Assembly (NCBI RefSeq): GCF_023555055.1
Contig: NZ_JAMJPL010000002.1
Span: 372,001-436,000 of the forward strand
Direction of reading: 5' to 3'
DNA length: 64,000 nucleotides
Origin: Marinobacter sp. ATCH36
GTDB taxonomy: Bacteria; Pseudomonadota; Gammaproteobacteria; Pseudomonadales; Oleiphilaceae
The notes under the pieces were generated by a model that made no database searches, was not told the origin of the DNA, and saw only the letters and a program-made list of their open reading frames with translations. Each line of letters starts with the position of its first letter. Position 1 is the first letter of the stretch. Below, one piece after another: positions 32,220 to 42,580 of the stretch. A program made the translations under genes and the position numbers.

Positions 32220-33344
32220 ATGCGAGCTTGCTCACGCCTGATCATTGGCCTCAGCCTGGTGCTGGTTTCAGCAACGGCCCTGTCGGAACAGATCTTCTCT
32301 TCCGATAAGGCGAAATTTCGGCTGGAAACCGTGGCACAGAATCTGGAACACCCCTGGAGCCTGGCTTTCCTCCCGGATGGCTCCCAACTGGTAACCGAAC
32401 GCGAGGGCCGGTTACGCCACATAAAGGACGGAAAACTCCAGGAGCAAGCGATCACCGGCCTCCCCGACCTGGTGGTTTCAGGCCAGGGCGGCTTACTCGA
32501 CGTAATCCTGCATCCGGAATTCGAAGACAACCGGATCCTGTTTCTCAGTTATGCCCACAAAATAAGCCGCGATGGCATGACAACACGGGTGGCACGGGCA
32601 AAAATGGAAGGCAACCGGCTTTCAGATGTTGAAGTGATTTTCGAAGCCCTGCCCCGTGGCACCACAGGCCGCCACTTCGCCGGTCGTATGGAATTTGACC
32701 GCGTTGGCAACCTGTACGTCGCCGTGGGTGACAGAGGCGAAATGGACCGGGCCCAGGCAACGGATGACGATGCTGGCGGCGTTCACCGCCTCACCATTGA
32801 GGGCGAGCCGGCCACAGGCAACCCGTTCACCGATGACTCATCCGTAAACGACACTTTCTTTACCTATGGCAACCGCAATATCCAGGGCATGACCATTCAT
32901 CCGGAAACCGGTGAAATCTGGAGCCACGAGCACGGGCCAAGAGGTGGCGACGAAATCAATATCATCCGTGCTGGCAACAATTACGGCTGGCCAGACGTTA
33001 CTTATGGCATCGATTATTCAGGGATACCCATTACCGACAAGACCACCATGGAAGGCGTGACAGAACCGCTGCATTACTGGGATCCGTCCATCGCGCCCTC
33101 GGGCATGGCGTTCTACACCGGCGATCTGTTTCCTGAATGGCGGGGCGACCTGTTTGTGGGAGCGCTGAAGATGCGAAAGCTGGTGCGTCTGAGCATCGAG
33201 AACGAAGAGGTCAAAGAGGAAGAGGACCTGCTGGAAAATCTCGGCGAACGTATCCGGGACGTGAGGATGGGGCCGGACGGTGCTCTATGGCTGCTGACTG
33301 ATCAGTCCAGTGGCAAGGTTTACCGCGTCGTTCCCGCGGACTGA
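32220..33344 (+). CDS. PQQ-dependent aldose sugar dehydrogenase-like protein (YliI type)
   Basis: A 374-residue secreted six-bladed beta-propeller of the soluble glucose dehydrogenase / YliI family. A signal peptide (SRLIIGLSLVLVSATALS) is followed by LEHPWSLAFLPDGSQLVTEREGRL, GQGGLLDVILHPEF, RHFAGRMEFDRVGNLYVAVGDRGEMDRAQ, TYGNRNIQGMTIHPETGEIWSHEHGPRGGDEIN and APSGMAFYTGDLFPEW. These carry the PQQ and calcium ligands and the catalytic His region. Members oxidise aldoses in the periplasm. GGAGG precedes the ATG at 32220. No PQQ biosynthesis genes are in this window. Confidence 0.88.
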   Translation: MRACSRLIIGLSLVLVSATALSEQIFSSDKAKFRLETVAQNLEHPWSLAFLPDGSQLVTEREGRLRHIKDGKLQEQAITGLPDLVVSGQGGLLDVILHPEFEDNRILFLSYAHKISRDGMTTRVARAKMEGNRLSDVEVIFEALPRGTTGRHFAGRMEFDRVGNLYVAVGDRGEMDRAQATDDDAGGVHRLTIEGEPATGNPFTDDSSVNDTFFTYGNRNIQGMTIHPETGEIWSHEHGPRGGDEINIIRAGNNYGWPDVTYGIDYSGIPITDKTTMEGVTEPLHYWDPSIAPSGMAFYTGDLFPEWRGDLFVGALKMRKLVRLSIENEEVKEEEDLLENLGERIRDVRMGPDGALWLLTDQSSGKVYRVVPAD

Positions 33345-33354
33345 TCCGATGCCG

Positions 33355-33768
33355 TCAGTTGGGGTCGTAGGTTCTCTCGGTTTTATCGTACTGTGGAATA
33401 TCATCGGTAATGGTAAACCAGTCGGACTTGGAGCCAACGTAGACGTGTGATGCCGGCCCCTTACCGAGAGGTTCGTTGATCATGCCAACCCGCAGGCGCA
33501 GGATACCGGGAATGGCATCAACGCGGCTGTAAAGCTGGCTGCCGCAACGAGGGCAGAAGCCGCGATACTTGCCGGGGCGGGATTCGTATTCACGGACCAG
33601 TTCCTCACCCGCCGTGAAACGGGTACGGATTTTCTGTATCGGTGCGCTGGCGGAAAACGCACTACCGTGGGCGCGCCGGCACTGGCTGCAGTGGCACAGG
33701 GCTATCGGCCCCAGTCGACCGTCGTATTCCAGTTTAATGTCGCCACAAAGGCACTGCCCGGTCAGCAT
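33355..33768 (-). CDS. GFA-family zinc protein (Gfa/CENP-V)
   Basis: A 137-residue protein of the glutathione-dependent formaldehyde-activating enzyme family. The zinc-binding cysteines are present: CLCG (about 6-9), CHCSQCRR (about 25-32) and CPRCGSQLYSR (about 73-83). Most members have no known reaction; the name follows Paracoccus Gfa. It is divergent from dkgB with a 123-bp shared promoter region. Confidence 0.9.
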   Translation of the reverse strand: MLTGQCLCGDIKLEYDGRLGPIALCHCSQCRRAHGSAFSASAPIQKIRTRFTAGEELVREYESRPGKYRGFCPRCGSQLYSRVDAIPGILRLRVGMINEPLGKGPASHVYVGSKSDWFTITDDIPQYDKTERTYDPN

Positions 33769-33891
33769 GGTTTATCCTCGATAATTATTACGCTTGCCAC
33801 GTTCCGCGGCCGGTATGATAACCACCTGCCACTTGAAGAACCAGCGCGCGAGCACCACATACAAGTCAGAGCGTTCGCAAAGGAGGACACT

Positions 33892-34701
33892 ATGGCATTC
33901 AGCACACTTCCGAACATCGGTATGGGCACCTTTCGCCTGAAAGGCAATGACGCGCGTGAGGCGGTGAAAAGCGCCCTTTCGCTCGGTTACCGGCATATCG
34001 ATACCGCCCAGATGTATGACAATGAGTCTGAAGTGGGCGATGGCATTACCTCCAGCGGCATCCCTCGTCGCGAGATTTTCCTGACCACCAAAATCTGGCA
34101 TGACCAGCTTCGCCGGAGCGACCTGATCAACAGTCTGCATGGCAGCCTGGCGCGGCTGAAGACAGATCATGTAGATCTTACCCTGATCCACTGGCCCTCA
34201 CCGGACGACGAAGTGCCCATGGACGAGTATCTTGGTGCCCTTCGGGACGCACAGCGGGAGGGGCTGACCACTCACATCGGCATCTCCAACTTTACCTGCG
34301 CCCAGATGGACCAGGCAAAAGCGATCCTTGGGGAGACACCCATTTTTACCAACCAGGTCGAAGTCCACCCCTTCCTGGCCAACCGCAAGGTGGTAGACCA
34401 TGCCCGGAAACTGGGCATCACCGTGACCGGCTACATGCCGCTCGCCGTAGGCAAGGTAATGGAAGATGAAACCCTGATCCGCATTGGCCGCGAGCACAAT
34501 ATGTCGCCGGCGCAGATCGCCCTTGCCTGGGTAGCGTCACGCGGTGTGGTTCCGATTCCGTCATCAACGCGCCCCCAGCACCAGAAAGCCAATCTGGACG
34601 CGCTCGACATCACACTCAGCGCAGAAGAAATTGCCGAAATAGACAAACTGGACCGCGGCGAGCGAATTGCTAACCCCGGTTTTGCACCTGCCTGGGACTG
34701 A
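33892..34701 (+). CDS. dkgB: Aldo/keto reductase, DkgB-like
   Basis: A 269-residue NADPH-dependent aldo/keto reductase, close in length and N-terminus (GMGTFRLKGNDAREAVKSALSLGYRHIDTAQMYDNE) to E. coli DkgB (2,5-diketo-D-gluconate reductase B), which also reduces methylglyoxal. The catalytic tetrad is Asp in HIDTAQMYDNE, Tyr in QMYDNE, Lys in TTKIW and His in TLIHWPS. The NADPH region GVVPIPSSTRPQHQKANLDA is intact. AAGGAGG precedes the ATG at 33892. The stop overlaps the convergent membrane-protein gene by 32 bp. Confidence 0.9.
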   Translation: MAFSTLPNIGMGTFRLKGNDAREAVKSALSLGYRHIDTAQMYDNESEVGDGITSSGIPRREIFLTTKIWHDQLRRSDLINSLHGSLARLKTDHVDLTLIHWPSPDDEVPMDEYLGALRDAQREGLTTHIGISNFTCAQMDQAKAILGETPIFTNQVEVHPFLANRKVVDHARKLGITVTGYMPLAVGKVMEDETLIRIGREHNMSPAQIALAWVASRGVVPIPSSTRPQHQKANLDALDITLSAEEIAEIDKLDRGERIANPGFAPAWD

Positions 34702-35356
34702 TCCAGAAGCCAACAATTGCCAGTACCAGTGCGGCACCGGGAAGGAGAAACATCAGCCGTGTACCCAAAGTCCACAGGGTCGCTGCACTGAACAGGCACC
34801 AGAGAATGGGCAGCACCAGAAACAGCCAGCGTATCCGTCTGGGCAACAGCAGCAGGCAAGGTACTGTTGCGGCAACCGTAACATCGGGCGCAATGCCGAA
34901 CAGCGCAACAGCCTGCCAGTTGCCGGTCTGGGCCGCCGGCAGCAGCGGCAGCAAAATTGCTGCCACCAACCATCCGATGCCAGCCTGCCTGCGGCGCGCA
35001 ACCACGGCAGAACGCCCATCCCAGGGCCATACCAGCGCCGCCACGGTCAATAGTGCAGCTTGCAGAATAAAGGCCCAGCCGAACCAGACAGCGGGCGTGT
35101 TGACAGGCCCGTAATACTCCATCAGAAAGCCGGCACCACTCCAAACCCACGCTGCCGCCAACAGCAGCAGAATGCCTCGTTTAGCCAGCGTGTCACCACG
35201 TACCAGCAACCCGGCGATGAGCACCATCATGGCCACCGCGATGCCCTGCCAGGGCCAGAAATCCTGATTGATACGAACAAACAGCCGGAGAAACACCTCC
35301 GGCCCGAACATCAGAAAATCCGACAGGGAATAGTTCAGCCAATTCACATCCGTCAT
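34670..35356 (-). CDS. DUF6064 membrane protein
   Basis: A 228-residue inner-membrane protein with about seven hydrophobic segments. The N-terminal YSLSDFLMFGPEVFLRLFVRINQDFWPWQ and the later FILQAALLTVAALVWPW resemble the DUF6064 family, with no known function. It overlaps the upstream aldo/keto reductase gene by four bases (ATGA), so they are probably translated together. It also overlaps the 3' end of dkgB on the other strand. Confidence 0.8.
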   Translation of the reverse strand: MTDVNWLNYSLSDFLMFGPEVFLRLFVRINQDFWPWQGIAVAMMVLIAGLLVRGDTLAKRGILLLLAAAWVWSGAGFLMEYYGPVNTPAVWFGWAFILQAALLTVAALVWPWDGRSAVVARRRQAGIGWLVAAILLPLLPAAQTGNWQAVALFGIAPDVTVAATVPCLLLLPRRIRWLFLVLPILWCLFSAATLWTLGTRLMFLLPGAALVLAIVGFWISPRQVQNRG

Positions 35357-36276
35357 AACCCCGCCACATAATCTGCCATCTGCCGGCGCTGTTGTTCATC
35401 CGGAAGTTTCCCGTACAAAGCCCCCATATTCTCCTCCATGTGCTCCACACGGGTTGTCGCGGGAATGGCACAGGTGACCGCCGGGTGAGCAATAATAAAC
35501 TTGAGGAAAAACTCCGCCCAGTTGCTGCAGCCAGCCTCTTCCGCCCACCCGGGCAGCGGCTCGGACTGGTAACGACGGAACAGGCTGCCACCCTGGAAGG
35601 GACGATTCACGATGACTGCAATGCCCCGCTCCCTGGCCAGTGGCAACAGGCGTTGCTCGGCTTCCCGGTCCAGCACATTGTAGGTCAGTTGCACGAAATC
35701 CAGAGGCTCCTGCTCCATGATCCGCGCGAGATCCCGATGGCGGCGGCCGTGGGAGGTGGTGATACCCAGGTATCGAATATCCCCATCCGCCTTCATCTGC
35801 TTCAGGGTCTCCAGATGTGACTCCCACGCCAACAGGTTGTGTACCTGCTGCAGGTCAAAGCGGTCGATACCCCATTTCTGCCGGGTCTCCCTGTCCTGCT
35901 CTCGTGTGGCATCACCGTCCCGGGTCCAGATTTTGTTCGCAGAGAAGACCCTGTCGTGGGCATTCAGACTTTCCAAGGCCTCTCCCATCACATCGTCGGC
36001 CGAGCCGTACATGGGCGACGAATCCACCAGCGTGCCGCCCGATTCGAAGAACACCTTCAACACGTCCGTTCGCTCACTCACAAGCTTCCGGTCTCCACCT
36101 ACGTTGAAGGTACGCCAGGTACCCATGCCAATGACTGGCAGTTGTTCTCCGGAAGACGGAATCGGACGGGTGATAGCCTTACCGCCGGGTGCAGCGATCA
36201 GAGCCGGCATCCGAAGTGAAAGGCCAGTGGCCGCCAGTACGGCCAGGAACTGTCGTCGTGACAATGGTAGAGCCAT
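35353..36276 (-). CDS. Tat-exported aldo/keto reductase
   Basis: A 307-residue aldo/keto reductase with a twin-arginine signal (SRRQFLAVLAATGLSL), so it is folded and exported to the periplasm with its cofactor. Catalytic residues are in FESGGTLVDSSPMYGSAD (Asp, Tyr), SANKIWTRDGD (Lys) and LQQVHNLLAW (His). The C-terminal ATTRVEHMEEN region binds NADP. A periplasmic reductase would need its own cofactor, as NADP is scarce there; this family is nevertheless recurrent. It is followed by the overlapping DUF6064 gene. Confidence 0.87.
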   Translation of the reverse strand: MALPLSRRQFLAVLAATGLSLRMPALIAAPGGKAITRPIPSSGEQLPVIGMGTWRTFNVGGDRKLVSERTDVLKVFFESGGTLVDSSPMYGSADDVMGEALESLNAHDRVFSANKIWTRDGDATREQDRETRQKWGIDRFDLQQVHNLLAWESHLETLKQMKADGDIRYLGITTSHGRRHRDLARIMEQEPLDFVQLTYNVLDREAEQRLLPLARERGIAVIVNRPFQGGSLFRRYQSEPLPGWAEEAGCSNWAEFFLKFIIAHPAVTCAIPATTRVEHMEENMGALYGKLPDEQQRRQMADYVAGL

Positions 36277-36361
36277 GGGTCATCCTCCGGTGTTCATTGC
36301 ACACATGCTTTTGTTACGCACCCGCGCAGATTCGGGTTCTGTTCCCGTTAGGGCCATAACG

Positions 36362-36377
36362 CCCGGATTTGTCCGGG
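36362..36377. other. Small hairpin upstream of the aldo/keto reductase
   Basis: CCCGGA pairs with TCCGGG around TTTG, about 85 bp upstream of the Tat aldo/keto reductase start. The wider 36277-36541 gap holds no gene. The hairpin could be an attenuator-like element, but there is no T-run. Confidence 0.3.
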
Positions 36378-36541
36378 GTCTAACCTATTGATAAACTAGA
36401 CCACTTACATCCATTTACAAAAATGCAGTAGAAACAACGACACTACTGGCATTTTTTAACGTCATGTAGAGCCTTTCCACATAGTATGAGTGCAATTTTT
36501 AGGCTATCGTTAGTAAATCAAGAATTAACGAGCGCTGCACC

Positions 36542-38113
36542 ATGTTGCTGAAGGCACGAAGCCACCCTGACAAGTCACCCAATGGAACTGCCCCACAGCA
36601 TGGTCGAGTGGTAATGCATCTGCTCGTTTCTGCCATGGCAGCCGCACTTTCGTTTGGCACCGCCCACGCAGCGGACCCGGCGGAAGCCAGCGCCACCAAG
36701 AAAACCTGGAGCAGCCAGGTACGCGATTACGCATTTCAGTCCCTGAATGACGAGCAGGCACTGAGCATGGCAGCCATTCCCCTGAACGGCCCGGGCATTG
36801 AGCAATATATCAACGCCGATGCGCTGATGAGCCCCGGTTCCATTATCAAGCTGATCACCACCTATGCAGCACTGGAAACCCTGGGGCCGACCTATCATTG
36901 GGATACCAACTTCTATACCGACGGCGAACTCGTTGGCGACACGCTCAACGGCAACTTCTATGTTGATTTGGGCGGTGACCCGAAACTGACCATCGAACGC
37001 CTTTGGAGCACCCTGAGCGAGCTTCGCGGCATGGGCATCAGCACCATCAATGGCAACCTGGTGCTGGACGGTGACGTGTTCAAACTGGCCGACGGGCTGC
37101 CTGTTTTCGACGACAACGGCGACAATCCCCATGCGCCGTTCCTGGTTCAGCCCTCGCCCTACCTCACCAATCTCAACCTGGTGCATTTCCAGGTGCGGGC
37201 CGACGAGCGCGGCACCCAGGCATGGAGTGCCCCCTCACTGAACGACGTTATCATCGACAACCGGGTGACCGCAGCGGCTGAAGGGCCCTGCCCTGCTCGC
37301 AGAAGCTTTGACTGGGAGCCCATCTTTCACGAAGACCACAGGGTAACCGTCAGGGTAACCGGTGAGCTGCCCCAGGGTTGTCGCACCACCGCCTATCTGT
37401 CCGTGTTGCCCCACGAGCAATACACTGCTTCCCTGATACGTTCACTGCTGACGGATATGGGCATCGAGATCAGCGGTAAGAGCCTGCTGGCGAACACACC
37501 CGAAGACGCCCGACTGATACTGAAAACTACCTCGCCCGACCTGGTAACAATGGTGCGCGACATCAATAAGTGGAGCAGCAATGTCATGGCCCGACAGCTA
37601 TTGCTGACCATTGGTGCCAAGTACCGGCTGGATGACGATGAAGATGACCGGGTTGCCGGCATCCGCGTGATTTACCAGTGGCTTCAGGACAAGGGCATCA
37701 ACACGGCGGGAATGGTTATCGATAATGGCGCTGGCCTGACCCGCCACGGCCGAATAACTGCCCGCCAGGGTGCACAGATTCTTCAACACGCCTGGAACAG
37801 CGATTATTCAGCAGATCTGATGGCTTCCATGCCGCTGATTGCGATGGATGGCACCATGGCCAGAAGACTCAGGAATGCGGGCCTTGACGGCAAAGGCCGG
37901 ATCAAGACCGGTTATCTGGAAAACGTTCGCTCTATTGCCGGCTTTACCCGCGATGATACAGACACCACCTGGGCTGTTGTCGGCATGGTCAACAATGATC
38001 CGGCCTGGAACGGTCAGGCGGTGCTGGACCGGATTATCTACTCTCTTCATCACCGCCCGCCCACCGGAACAACGCTTTCACAGGCGCCATCCAGCGGCAC
38101 CGAGATTCGTTGA
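36542..38113 (+). CDS. dacB: D-alanyl-D-alanine carboxypeptidase, PBP4/DacB-like (S13)
   Basis: A penicillin-binding protein of the S13 family, which trims or cleaves peptidoglycan cross-links in the periplasm. The active-site triad is complete: SIIK in MSPGSIIKLITTYAALE (catalytic Ser about 100), SSN in KWSSNVMARQ (about 345) and KTG in GRIKTGYLENVRS (about 460). A membrane-targeting segment (LLVSAMAAALSFGTAHA) ends near residue 43. The start is ambiguous: ATG 36542 gives 523 residues with a 24-residue lead before the signal, ATG 36614 gives a normal signal peptide, and neither has a strong ribosome binding site. Confidence 0.9.
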   Translation: MLLKARSHPDKSPNGTAPQHGRVVMHLLVSAMAAALSFGTAHAADPAEASATKKTWSSQVRDYAFQSLNDEQALSMAAIPLNGPGIEQYINADALMSPGSIIKLITTYAALETLGPTYHWDTNFYTDGELVGDTLNGNFYVDLGGDPKLTIERLWSTLSELRGMGISTINGNLVLDGDVFKLADGLPVFDDNGDNPHAPFLVQPSPYLTNLNLVHFQVRADERGTQAWSAPSLNDVIIDNRVTAAAEGPCPARRSFDWEPIFHEDHRVTVRVTGELPQGCRTTAYLSVLPHEQYTASLIRSLLTDMGIEISGKSLLANTPEDARLILKTTSPDLVTMVRDINKWSSNVMARQLLLTIGAKYRLDDDEDDRVAGIRVIYQWLQDKGINTAGMVIDNGAGLTRHGRITARQGAQILQHAWNSDYSADLMASMPLIAMDGTMARRLRNAGLDGKGRIKTGYLENVRSIAGFTRDDTDTTWAVVGMVNNDPAWNGQAVLDRIIYSLHHRPPTGTTLSQAPSSGTEIR

Positions 38114-38150
38114 GCCATTGCCGTAAAAGGCCTGGCGCAGCCACTTCCCT

Positions 38151-38738
38151 TTAGCGGTTCACACCTGCCATATCCGGCAGCTCGTGGGCAATGCCTTTGT
38201 GGCAGTCGATACAGGTTTCGCCTCCTTCGTCAGTCAGAGCCGTGGAGTGGGCTTCCGCCGCGCGCGGATCCTGCAGCGTAAAGTCCATGGACTCGAACTC
38301 ATGGCAGTTGCGGCATTCCAGTGAGTCATTGGCTTTCAGCCGGTGCCATTCCCGCTGGGCCAGTTCAAGGCGCTTGGCCTCGAACTTTTCTGGGGTATTG
38401 ATCGAGCCGAACAACCAGCCCCAGACTTCCTTGGATGCTTCCATCTTACGCCCAATCTTGTGGGTCCAGTCGTGAGGCACGTGGCAGTCGGAGCATTCCG
38501 CACGGACCCCGGAGCGGTTGCTGTAGTGAATGGTTCCTTTCAGTTCTTCATACGGATTGCTGTACATCTCATGACACCCGGTACAGAACTGCTCGGTGTT
38601 GGTGACTTCCAGGGCTGTATTAAAGCCGCCCCAGAATATGATGCCCGCCAGAAATCCCCCCAGCGTCAGGAAACCCAGACTGTAATGAACGCTGGGCTTT
38701 CGTAGCAGGCGCCAGTAATACTTCAGCCGATCCATCAT
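38151..38738 (-). CDS. napC: Membrane-anchored tetrahaem cytochrome c, NapC
   Basis: A 195-residue NapC/NirT-family quinol dehydrogenase that takes electrons from menaquinol or ubiquinol and gives them to NapB. One N-terminal membrane segment ([20 protein letters not shown]) anchors it to the inner membrane. Four CxxCH haem motifs are seen: CTGCH, CSDCH, CRNCH and CIDCH, at about 53, 84, 142 and 176. It is the last gene of the nap operon, overlapping napB by four bases. Confidence 0.95.
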   Translation of the reverse strand: MMDRLKYYWRLLRKPSVHYSLGFLTLGGFLAGIIFWGGFNTALEVTNTEQFCTGCHEMYSNPYEELKGTIHYSNRSGVRAECSDCHVPHDWTHKIGRKMEASKEVWGWLFGSINTPEKFEAKRLELAQREWHRLKANDSLECRNCHEFESMDFTLQDPRAAEAHSTALTDEGGETCIDCHKGIAHELPDMAGVNR

Positions 38739-39211
38739 TGGGTTTCCCCCCGATCACCCTCACGGATAACCTGATCGATGGGCTTGAAGTCCGACTCCAC
38801 CAGAGCCTCTGCGTCCGTTTGAGGCACGTGACACTGGGTACAGAAAAACCGGCCAGGCGTCACTTCCGCCCTGACCTGAAAGTGACGATCCATAAAATGG
38901 GTCACGCTCACCATAGGTGCACCGGCCGATGGTGCTGCCTCGCGGCTGTGACAGTCCAGGCAACGATTGAAGCGCTTGTCCACCTGGTAATCCCGGATGC
39001 TGTGGGGTATTACCGGTGGTTGTTCGGGATAGTTGCGTACCTCCCGTTTGACGGTTCTCGGGTCTCCGGCAATCGGAGGTGCGTCCGTCACTTCACCCAA
39101 GGTTCCGCCTTGGCGGAGACCATCCGGCGAAGATGGCGACATGGAGGGCGACTCTGCCATAGCAACCATGGCAAGGGAGGCCGTCAGCAGGATAGCGATC
39201 AGCTTTTTCAT
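38735..39211 (-). CDS. napB: Periplasmic dihaem cytochrome c, NapB
   Basis: The 158-residue small subunit of the periplasmic nitrate reductase, passing electrons from NapC to NapA. A signal peptide ([19 protein letters not shown]) is followed by the two haem motifs CLDCH (about 80) and CTQCH (about 125), with His ligands in [13 protein letters not shown] chose the ATG at 39211 for the signal; the frame is open for 16 codons upstream. It lies 11 bp after napA. Confidence 0.94.
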   Translation of the reverse strand: MKKLIAILLTASLAMVAMAESPSMSPSSPDGLRQGGTLGEVTDAPPIAGDPRTVKREVRNYPEQPPVIPHSIRDYQVDKRFNRCLDCHSREAAPSAGAPMVSVTHFMDRHFQVRAEVTPGRFFCTQCHVPQTDAEALVESDFKPIDQVIREGDRGETQ

Positions 39212-39222
39212 GATGTGTCTCC

Positions 39223-41727
39223 TCAAGCCAGATTGACCAGTTCCAGACGAACGGCACACTTCTTGAAATCCGTCTGCTTGGAAATCGGGTCGGTCGCGTC
39301 CAGCGTGACCTTGTTGATGATCTTTCCGGCATCAAAGAAAGGCACATACACCATGCCTTTTGGCACGCTGACACGGCCCCGGGTTTCCACCCGCAGTCGC
39401 ACTTCGCCCCTTCGACTGGCCACCAGTACCTCGCTGCCCCGGCGGAAGCCTTTATCCCGGGCATCTTCGGCATTCATATACAGCAGAGCATCTGGTACCG
39501 CCTTGTGCAATTCACTGACACGCCGCGTCATGGAGCCGGTATGCCAATGCTCAAGCACCCGGCCAGTACAAAGCCAGAAGGGGTACTCCTCGTCCGGCGA
39601 CTCGGGTGGTGCCTCGTGAGGTACCGCAAATATCCGTGCCCGGTTATCAGCATTGCCGTAGAACTGGAAACCACTGCCTTCTGCCACGTAAGGGTCAGAC
39701 CCTTCGCGGTAACGCCAGAGGGTTTCCTTGCCATCCACCACCGGCCAACGCAGGCCGCGGGTATTGTGGTAAGTGTCGAAATCGGCCAGGTCCTTACCCT
39801 TGCCTTTACCAAACTGCCGATACTCCTCGAACAGGCCTTTCTGGATATAGAAACCAAAATCATCTGCCTCGTGGTTGCCATACTCCGGATTCAGGTCCTC
39901 CGGCGGGTAGGCATCCACGTTGCCGTTGCGATAGAGCACATCAAACAGGGTCTTGTCCCGCATCTCGGGAGCCTTGGACAACAGATCCTCCGGCCACACA
40001 TCAGCAACCTTGATGCGCTTGGCCAGGGCCACTGTTTGCCAGAGGTCGGACCTGGCCTCGCCCGGAGCCTTCACCAGTTGCTGCCAGAATTGGGTGCGAC
40101 GTTCCGCGTTGCCATAGGCACCCTCTTTCTCAACCCAGCCTGCAGAGGGCAGGATCAGATCTGCCGCCTGGGCAGACACCGTGGGGTAAATATCGGAAAC
40201 GATGATGAAGGTATCCGGATTACGCCAGCCTGGCAGCGTTTCCTGCATGGTATTGGGGCCGGCCTGGATGTTGTTGGTGACCTGTGTCCAGTACACCCGC
40301 AGCTTGCTGTCTTTCAGCATTCTGCTCTGCAGTACGGCGTGATAACCGACTTTCCCGGGAATAGTGCCTTCCGGCAGTTTCCAGATTTTTTCTGCCTTTG
40401 CCCGGTGCTCCGGGTTAGCCACCACCATGTCCGCCGGCAACCGGTGCGCAAATGTGCCCACCTCCCGGGCGGTACCGCAGGCGGAAGGCTGACCGGTCAG
40501 GGAGAACGGGCTATTGCCCGGGGTGGCAATTTTGCCAGTCAGCAGGTGCACGTTATAGATCAGGTTGTTAACCCAGACGCCACGGGTATGCTGGTTAACA
40601 CCCATGGTCCAGAAGGTGGTTACGCGCTTGTCCGGGTCGGCATAGAGCTTGGCCAACCGCTCAAGCCGATCGGCCTGAACACCAGACTCCCTGACCGCAC
40701 GCTCCAGATCGTACTCGCTTACATACTCAGCAAAGGCTTCAAAGCTCATGTCGTCGAAGCTATTGGCGTTGTTGGCATTTTTTGCCTTCTGCTCGCGGGG
40801 ATCTTCCGGGCGCAGGCCATAACCGATATCGTCCGCGCCCTTCACAAACTTGGTGTGCTTATTGACGAAGTCCGTATTCACCGCGTCGTTCTGGATAATG
40901 TAATTGGCGATATAGTTGAGGATGGCAATGTCCGCATTAGGCGTCATCACCATGGGGAGGTCGGCGAGATCAAATGAGCGATGTTTGTAGGTGGAGAGCA
41001 CCGCCACTTCCGTGGAAGGATGAGATAACCGACGGTCAGTGACCCGCGTCCACAGGATCGGGTGCATTTCCGCCATGTTTGAACCCCAGAGCACGAATGC
41101 ATCGGCGTTCTCGATATCGTCATACACACCCATGGGTTCGTCCGAGCCGAAGGTGCGCATAAAGCCGGCCACCGCGGACGCCATGCAATGCCGTGCGTTC
41201 GGGTCAATGTTATTGGTGCGGAACCCCGCCTTGAACAGCTTACTTGCTGCGTAGCCCTCCCAGATTGTCCACTGGCCCGAGCCGAACATACCGACACTGT
41301 CCGGGCCATGTTCTCTTATGGACGAGGTGAATTTCTCAGCCATCACATCAAGGGCTTCGTCCCAGCTGACTTCCTGAAATTCACCTTCCTTGTGAAACTT
41401 GCCATCTCGCTTGCGCAACAGGGGTTTGGTGAGTCGGTCCCGCCCGTAGAGGATCTTGGAGAGAAAGTACCCTTTGACACAGTTCAGGCCACGGTTCACC
41501 TCAGACTGGGTGTCGCCGTGGGTGGCGACAATCTGATTGTCCTTGGTGGCAACCATAACGCTGCATCCGGTTCCACAGAAGCGACACGGTGCTTTGCTCC
41601 ACTTCAGTTCCGTGAGCTCTGCGTTGGTGATCAGGTTACTGGCCGCGGCTGGAATTGACAGCCCCGCAGCCGAGGCACCGAGGGCCAGCGCATTGGCCTT
41701 GGCGAATTCACGTCGTGTCAGGTTCAT
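39223..41727 (-). CDS. napA: Periplasmic nitrate reductase catalytic subunit, NapA
   Basis: The 834-residue molybdopterin enzyme that reduces nitrate to nitrite in the periplasm. It has a twin-arginine signal ([21 protein letters not shown]). The N-terminal [4Fe-4S] motif is CRFCGTGC with the fourth Cys in GLNCVKGYF. The molybdenum-ligand Cys lies in [16 protein letters not shown] (about 150). The rest shows the bis-MGD oxidoreductase fold ([36 protein letters not shown]). Its length is the usual one. Export is presumably assisted by NapD. Confidence 0.96.
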   Translation of the reverse strand: MNLTRREFAKANALALGASAAGLSIPAAASNLITNAELTELKWSKAPCRFCGTGCSVMVATKDNQIVATHGDTQSEVNRGLNCVKGYFLSKILYGRDRLTKPLLRKRDGKFHKEGEFQEVSWDEALDVMAEKFTSSIREHGPDSVGMFGSGQWTIWEGYAASKLFKAGFRTNNIDPNARHCMASAVAGFMRTFGSDEPMGVYDDIENADAFVLWGSNMAEMHPILWTRVTDRRLSHPSTEVAVLSTYKHRSFDLADLPMVMTPNADIAILNYIANYIIQNDAVNTDFVNKHTKFVKGADDIGYGLRPEDPREQKAKNANNANSFDDMSFEAFAEYVSEYDLERAVRESGVQADRLERLAKLYADPDKRVTTFWTMGVNQHTRGVWVNNLIYNVHLLTGKIATPGNSPFSLTGQPSACGTAREVGTFAHRLPADMVVANPEHRAKAEKIWKLPEGTIPGKVGYHAVLQSRMLKDSKLRVYWTQVTNNIQAGPNTMQETLPGWRNPDTFIIVSDIYPTVSAQAADLILPSAGWVEKEGAYGNAERRTQFWQQLVKAPGEARSDLWQTVALAKRIKVADVWPEDLLSKAPEMRDKTLFDVLYRNGNVDAYPPEDLNPEYGNHEADDFGFYIQKGLFEEYRQFGKGKGKDLADFDTYHNTRGLRWPVVDGKETLWRYREGSDPYVAEGSGFQFYGNADNRARIFAVPHEAPPESPDEEYPFWLCTGRVLEHWHTGSMTRRVSELHKAVPDALLYMNAEDARDKGFRRGSEVLVASRRGEVRLRVETRGRVSVPKGMVYVPFFDAGKIINKVTLDATDPISKQTDFKKCAVRLELVNLA

Positions 41728-41749
41728 GGCTATATCCCTGTCATCAGGT

Positions 41750-42049
41750 TTATTGTGTTTTGTTCAGATCAATCATTTCGTGATTGGCTTCGGCCGCCGA
41801 CATCAGTTCGTGGTAGACCAGGATGCACTCCAGAACGCCTGGCTGGCTTTCCAGCAGTTCCACAGTTTCCAGAAGGCGCCCCTGGTGAGGACCTTCGGCA
41901 ATGACCACCAGCTTGCCTTCCGGCGATTCAGCCCCGGTTTCAAGGCCCTCTGTTCGATTGACCTGTACCTTGATGGCCTCAAGGTGATCCGGCCAGCAAT
42001 GAACGATAAAACTGGCAATATGCAGTTCGTCCGCGGACGGTTCCGGCAT
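41750..42049 (-). CDS. napD: NapA maturation chaperone, NapD
   Basis: A 99-residue cytoplasmic chaperone that binds the Tat signal peptide of NapA until its cofactors are inserted. Family features: [22 protein letters not shown], then [38 protein letters not shown], a ferredoxin-like fold. It starts three bases after the napF stop and ends 22 bp before napA. The C-terminal tail is longer and more acidic than that of E. coli NapD. Confidence 0.92.
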   Translation of the reverse strand: MPEPSADELHIASFIVHCWPDHLEAIKVQVNRTEGLETGAESPEGKLVVIAEGPHQGRLLETVELLESQPGVLECILVYHELMSAAEANHEMIDLNKTQ

Positions 42050-42052
42050 GGA

Positions 42053-42571
42053 TTACCCCTTGTCCGTGATTACGGTTTGTTCATTCACTCGCTCGTGCTC
42101 TGGAACAACCAGATCAATGGCATCCTGCGGACAGACAGCGACGCATGCACCACATCCCGTGCAACTGCCCGCATCAACCTCCGGTCGCGGCACTTGGCCT
42201 ACGCTGTAGCGAAATGATATCGCCTCTGTGTCACAGGCATCCTGGCAGCTCTGGCAATGAATTCCGGCTTTTGCCAGGCAATTATCACGAATGCCCGCAC
42301 GCCACTGGAAAGCATCCCGTGCGAGGTCGAAGACCGGTTCGTCACAGGCATGCACGCATTCCTGACAAAACGTGCAGCCATCATGATTGAAATGAATTTG
42401 TGGGAAGCCGCCGTCTCCTTTCTGAAGAATGCCCTCAGGACAGGCGTTTATACAGTCGCCGCAACGCACGCATGCGTCGACAAAGTCTTCACCAGTCCAG
42501 GGTGGCCGGTGCTCTGATGCCAGTGGTTTGCCGCTCCGAAGAAAAGCACGGCGGGCCAGAGAGACTGCCAT
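42053..42571 (-). CDS. napF: Iron-sulfur protein NapF
   Basis: A 172-residue cytoplasmic ferredoxin-type protein that helps insert or activate the NapA [4Fe-4S] cluster. Cys clusters: CVRCGDCINACPEG (about 35-48), CTFCQECVHACDEP (about 66-79), CLAKAGIHCQSCQDAC (a variant pattern, about 98-113) and CTGCGACVAVCPQD (about 136-149). Because napG and napH are absent, the operon is of the NapC-dependent kind, with NapF in the accessory role. Starts 10 bp after napE. Confidence 0.93.
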   Translation of the reverse strand: MAVSLARRAFLRSGKPLASEHRPPWTGEDFVDACVRCGDCINACPEGILQKGDGGFPQIHFNHDGCTFCQECVHACDEPVFDLARDAFQWRAGIRDNCLAKAGIHCQSCQDACDTEAISFRYSVGQVPRPEVDAGSCTGCGACVAVCPQDAIDLVVPEHERVNEQTVITDKG

Positions 42572-42580
42572 GAGTGCTCC

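Noticed and set aside
39505..40977. 490-codon plus-strand frame within napA
   Set aside because: Antisense to an intact napA; no start signal or domain.
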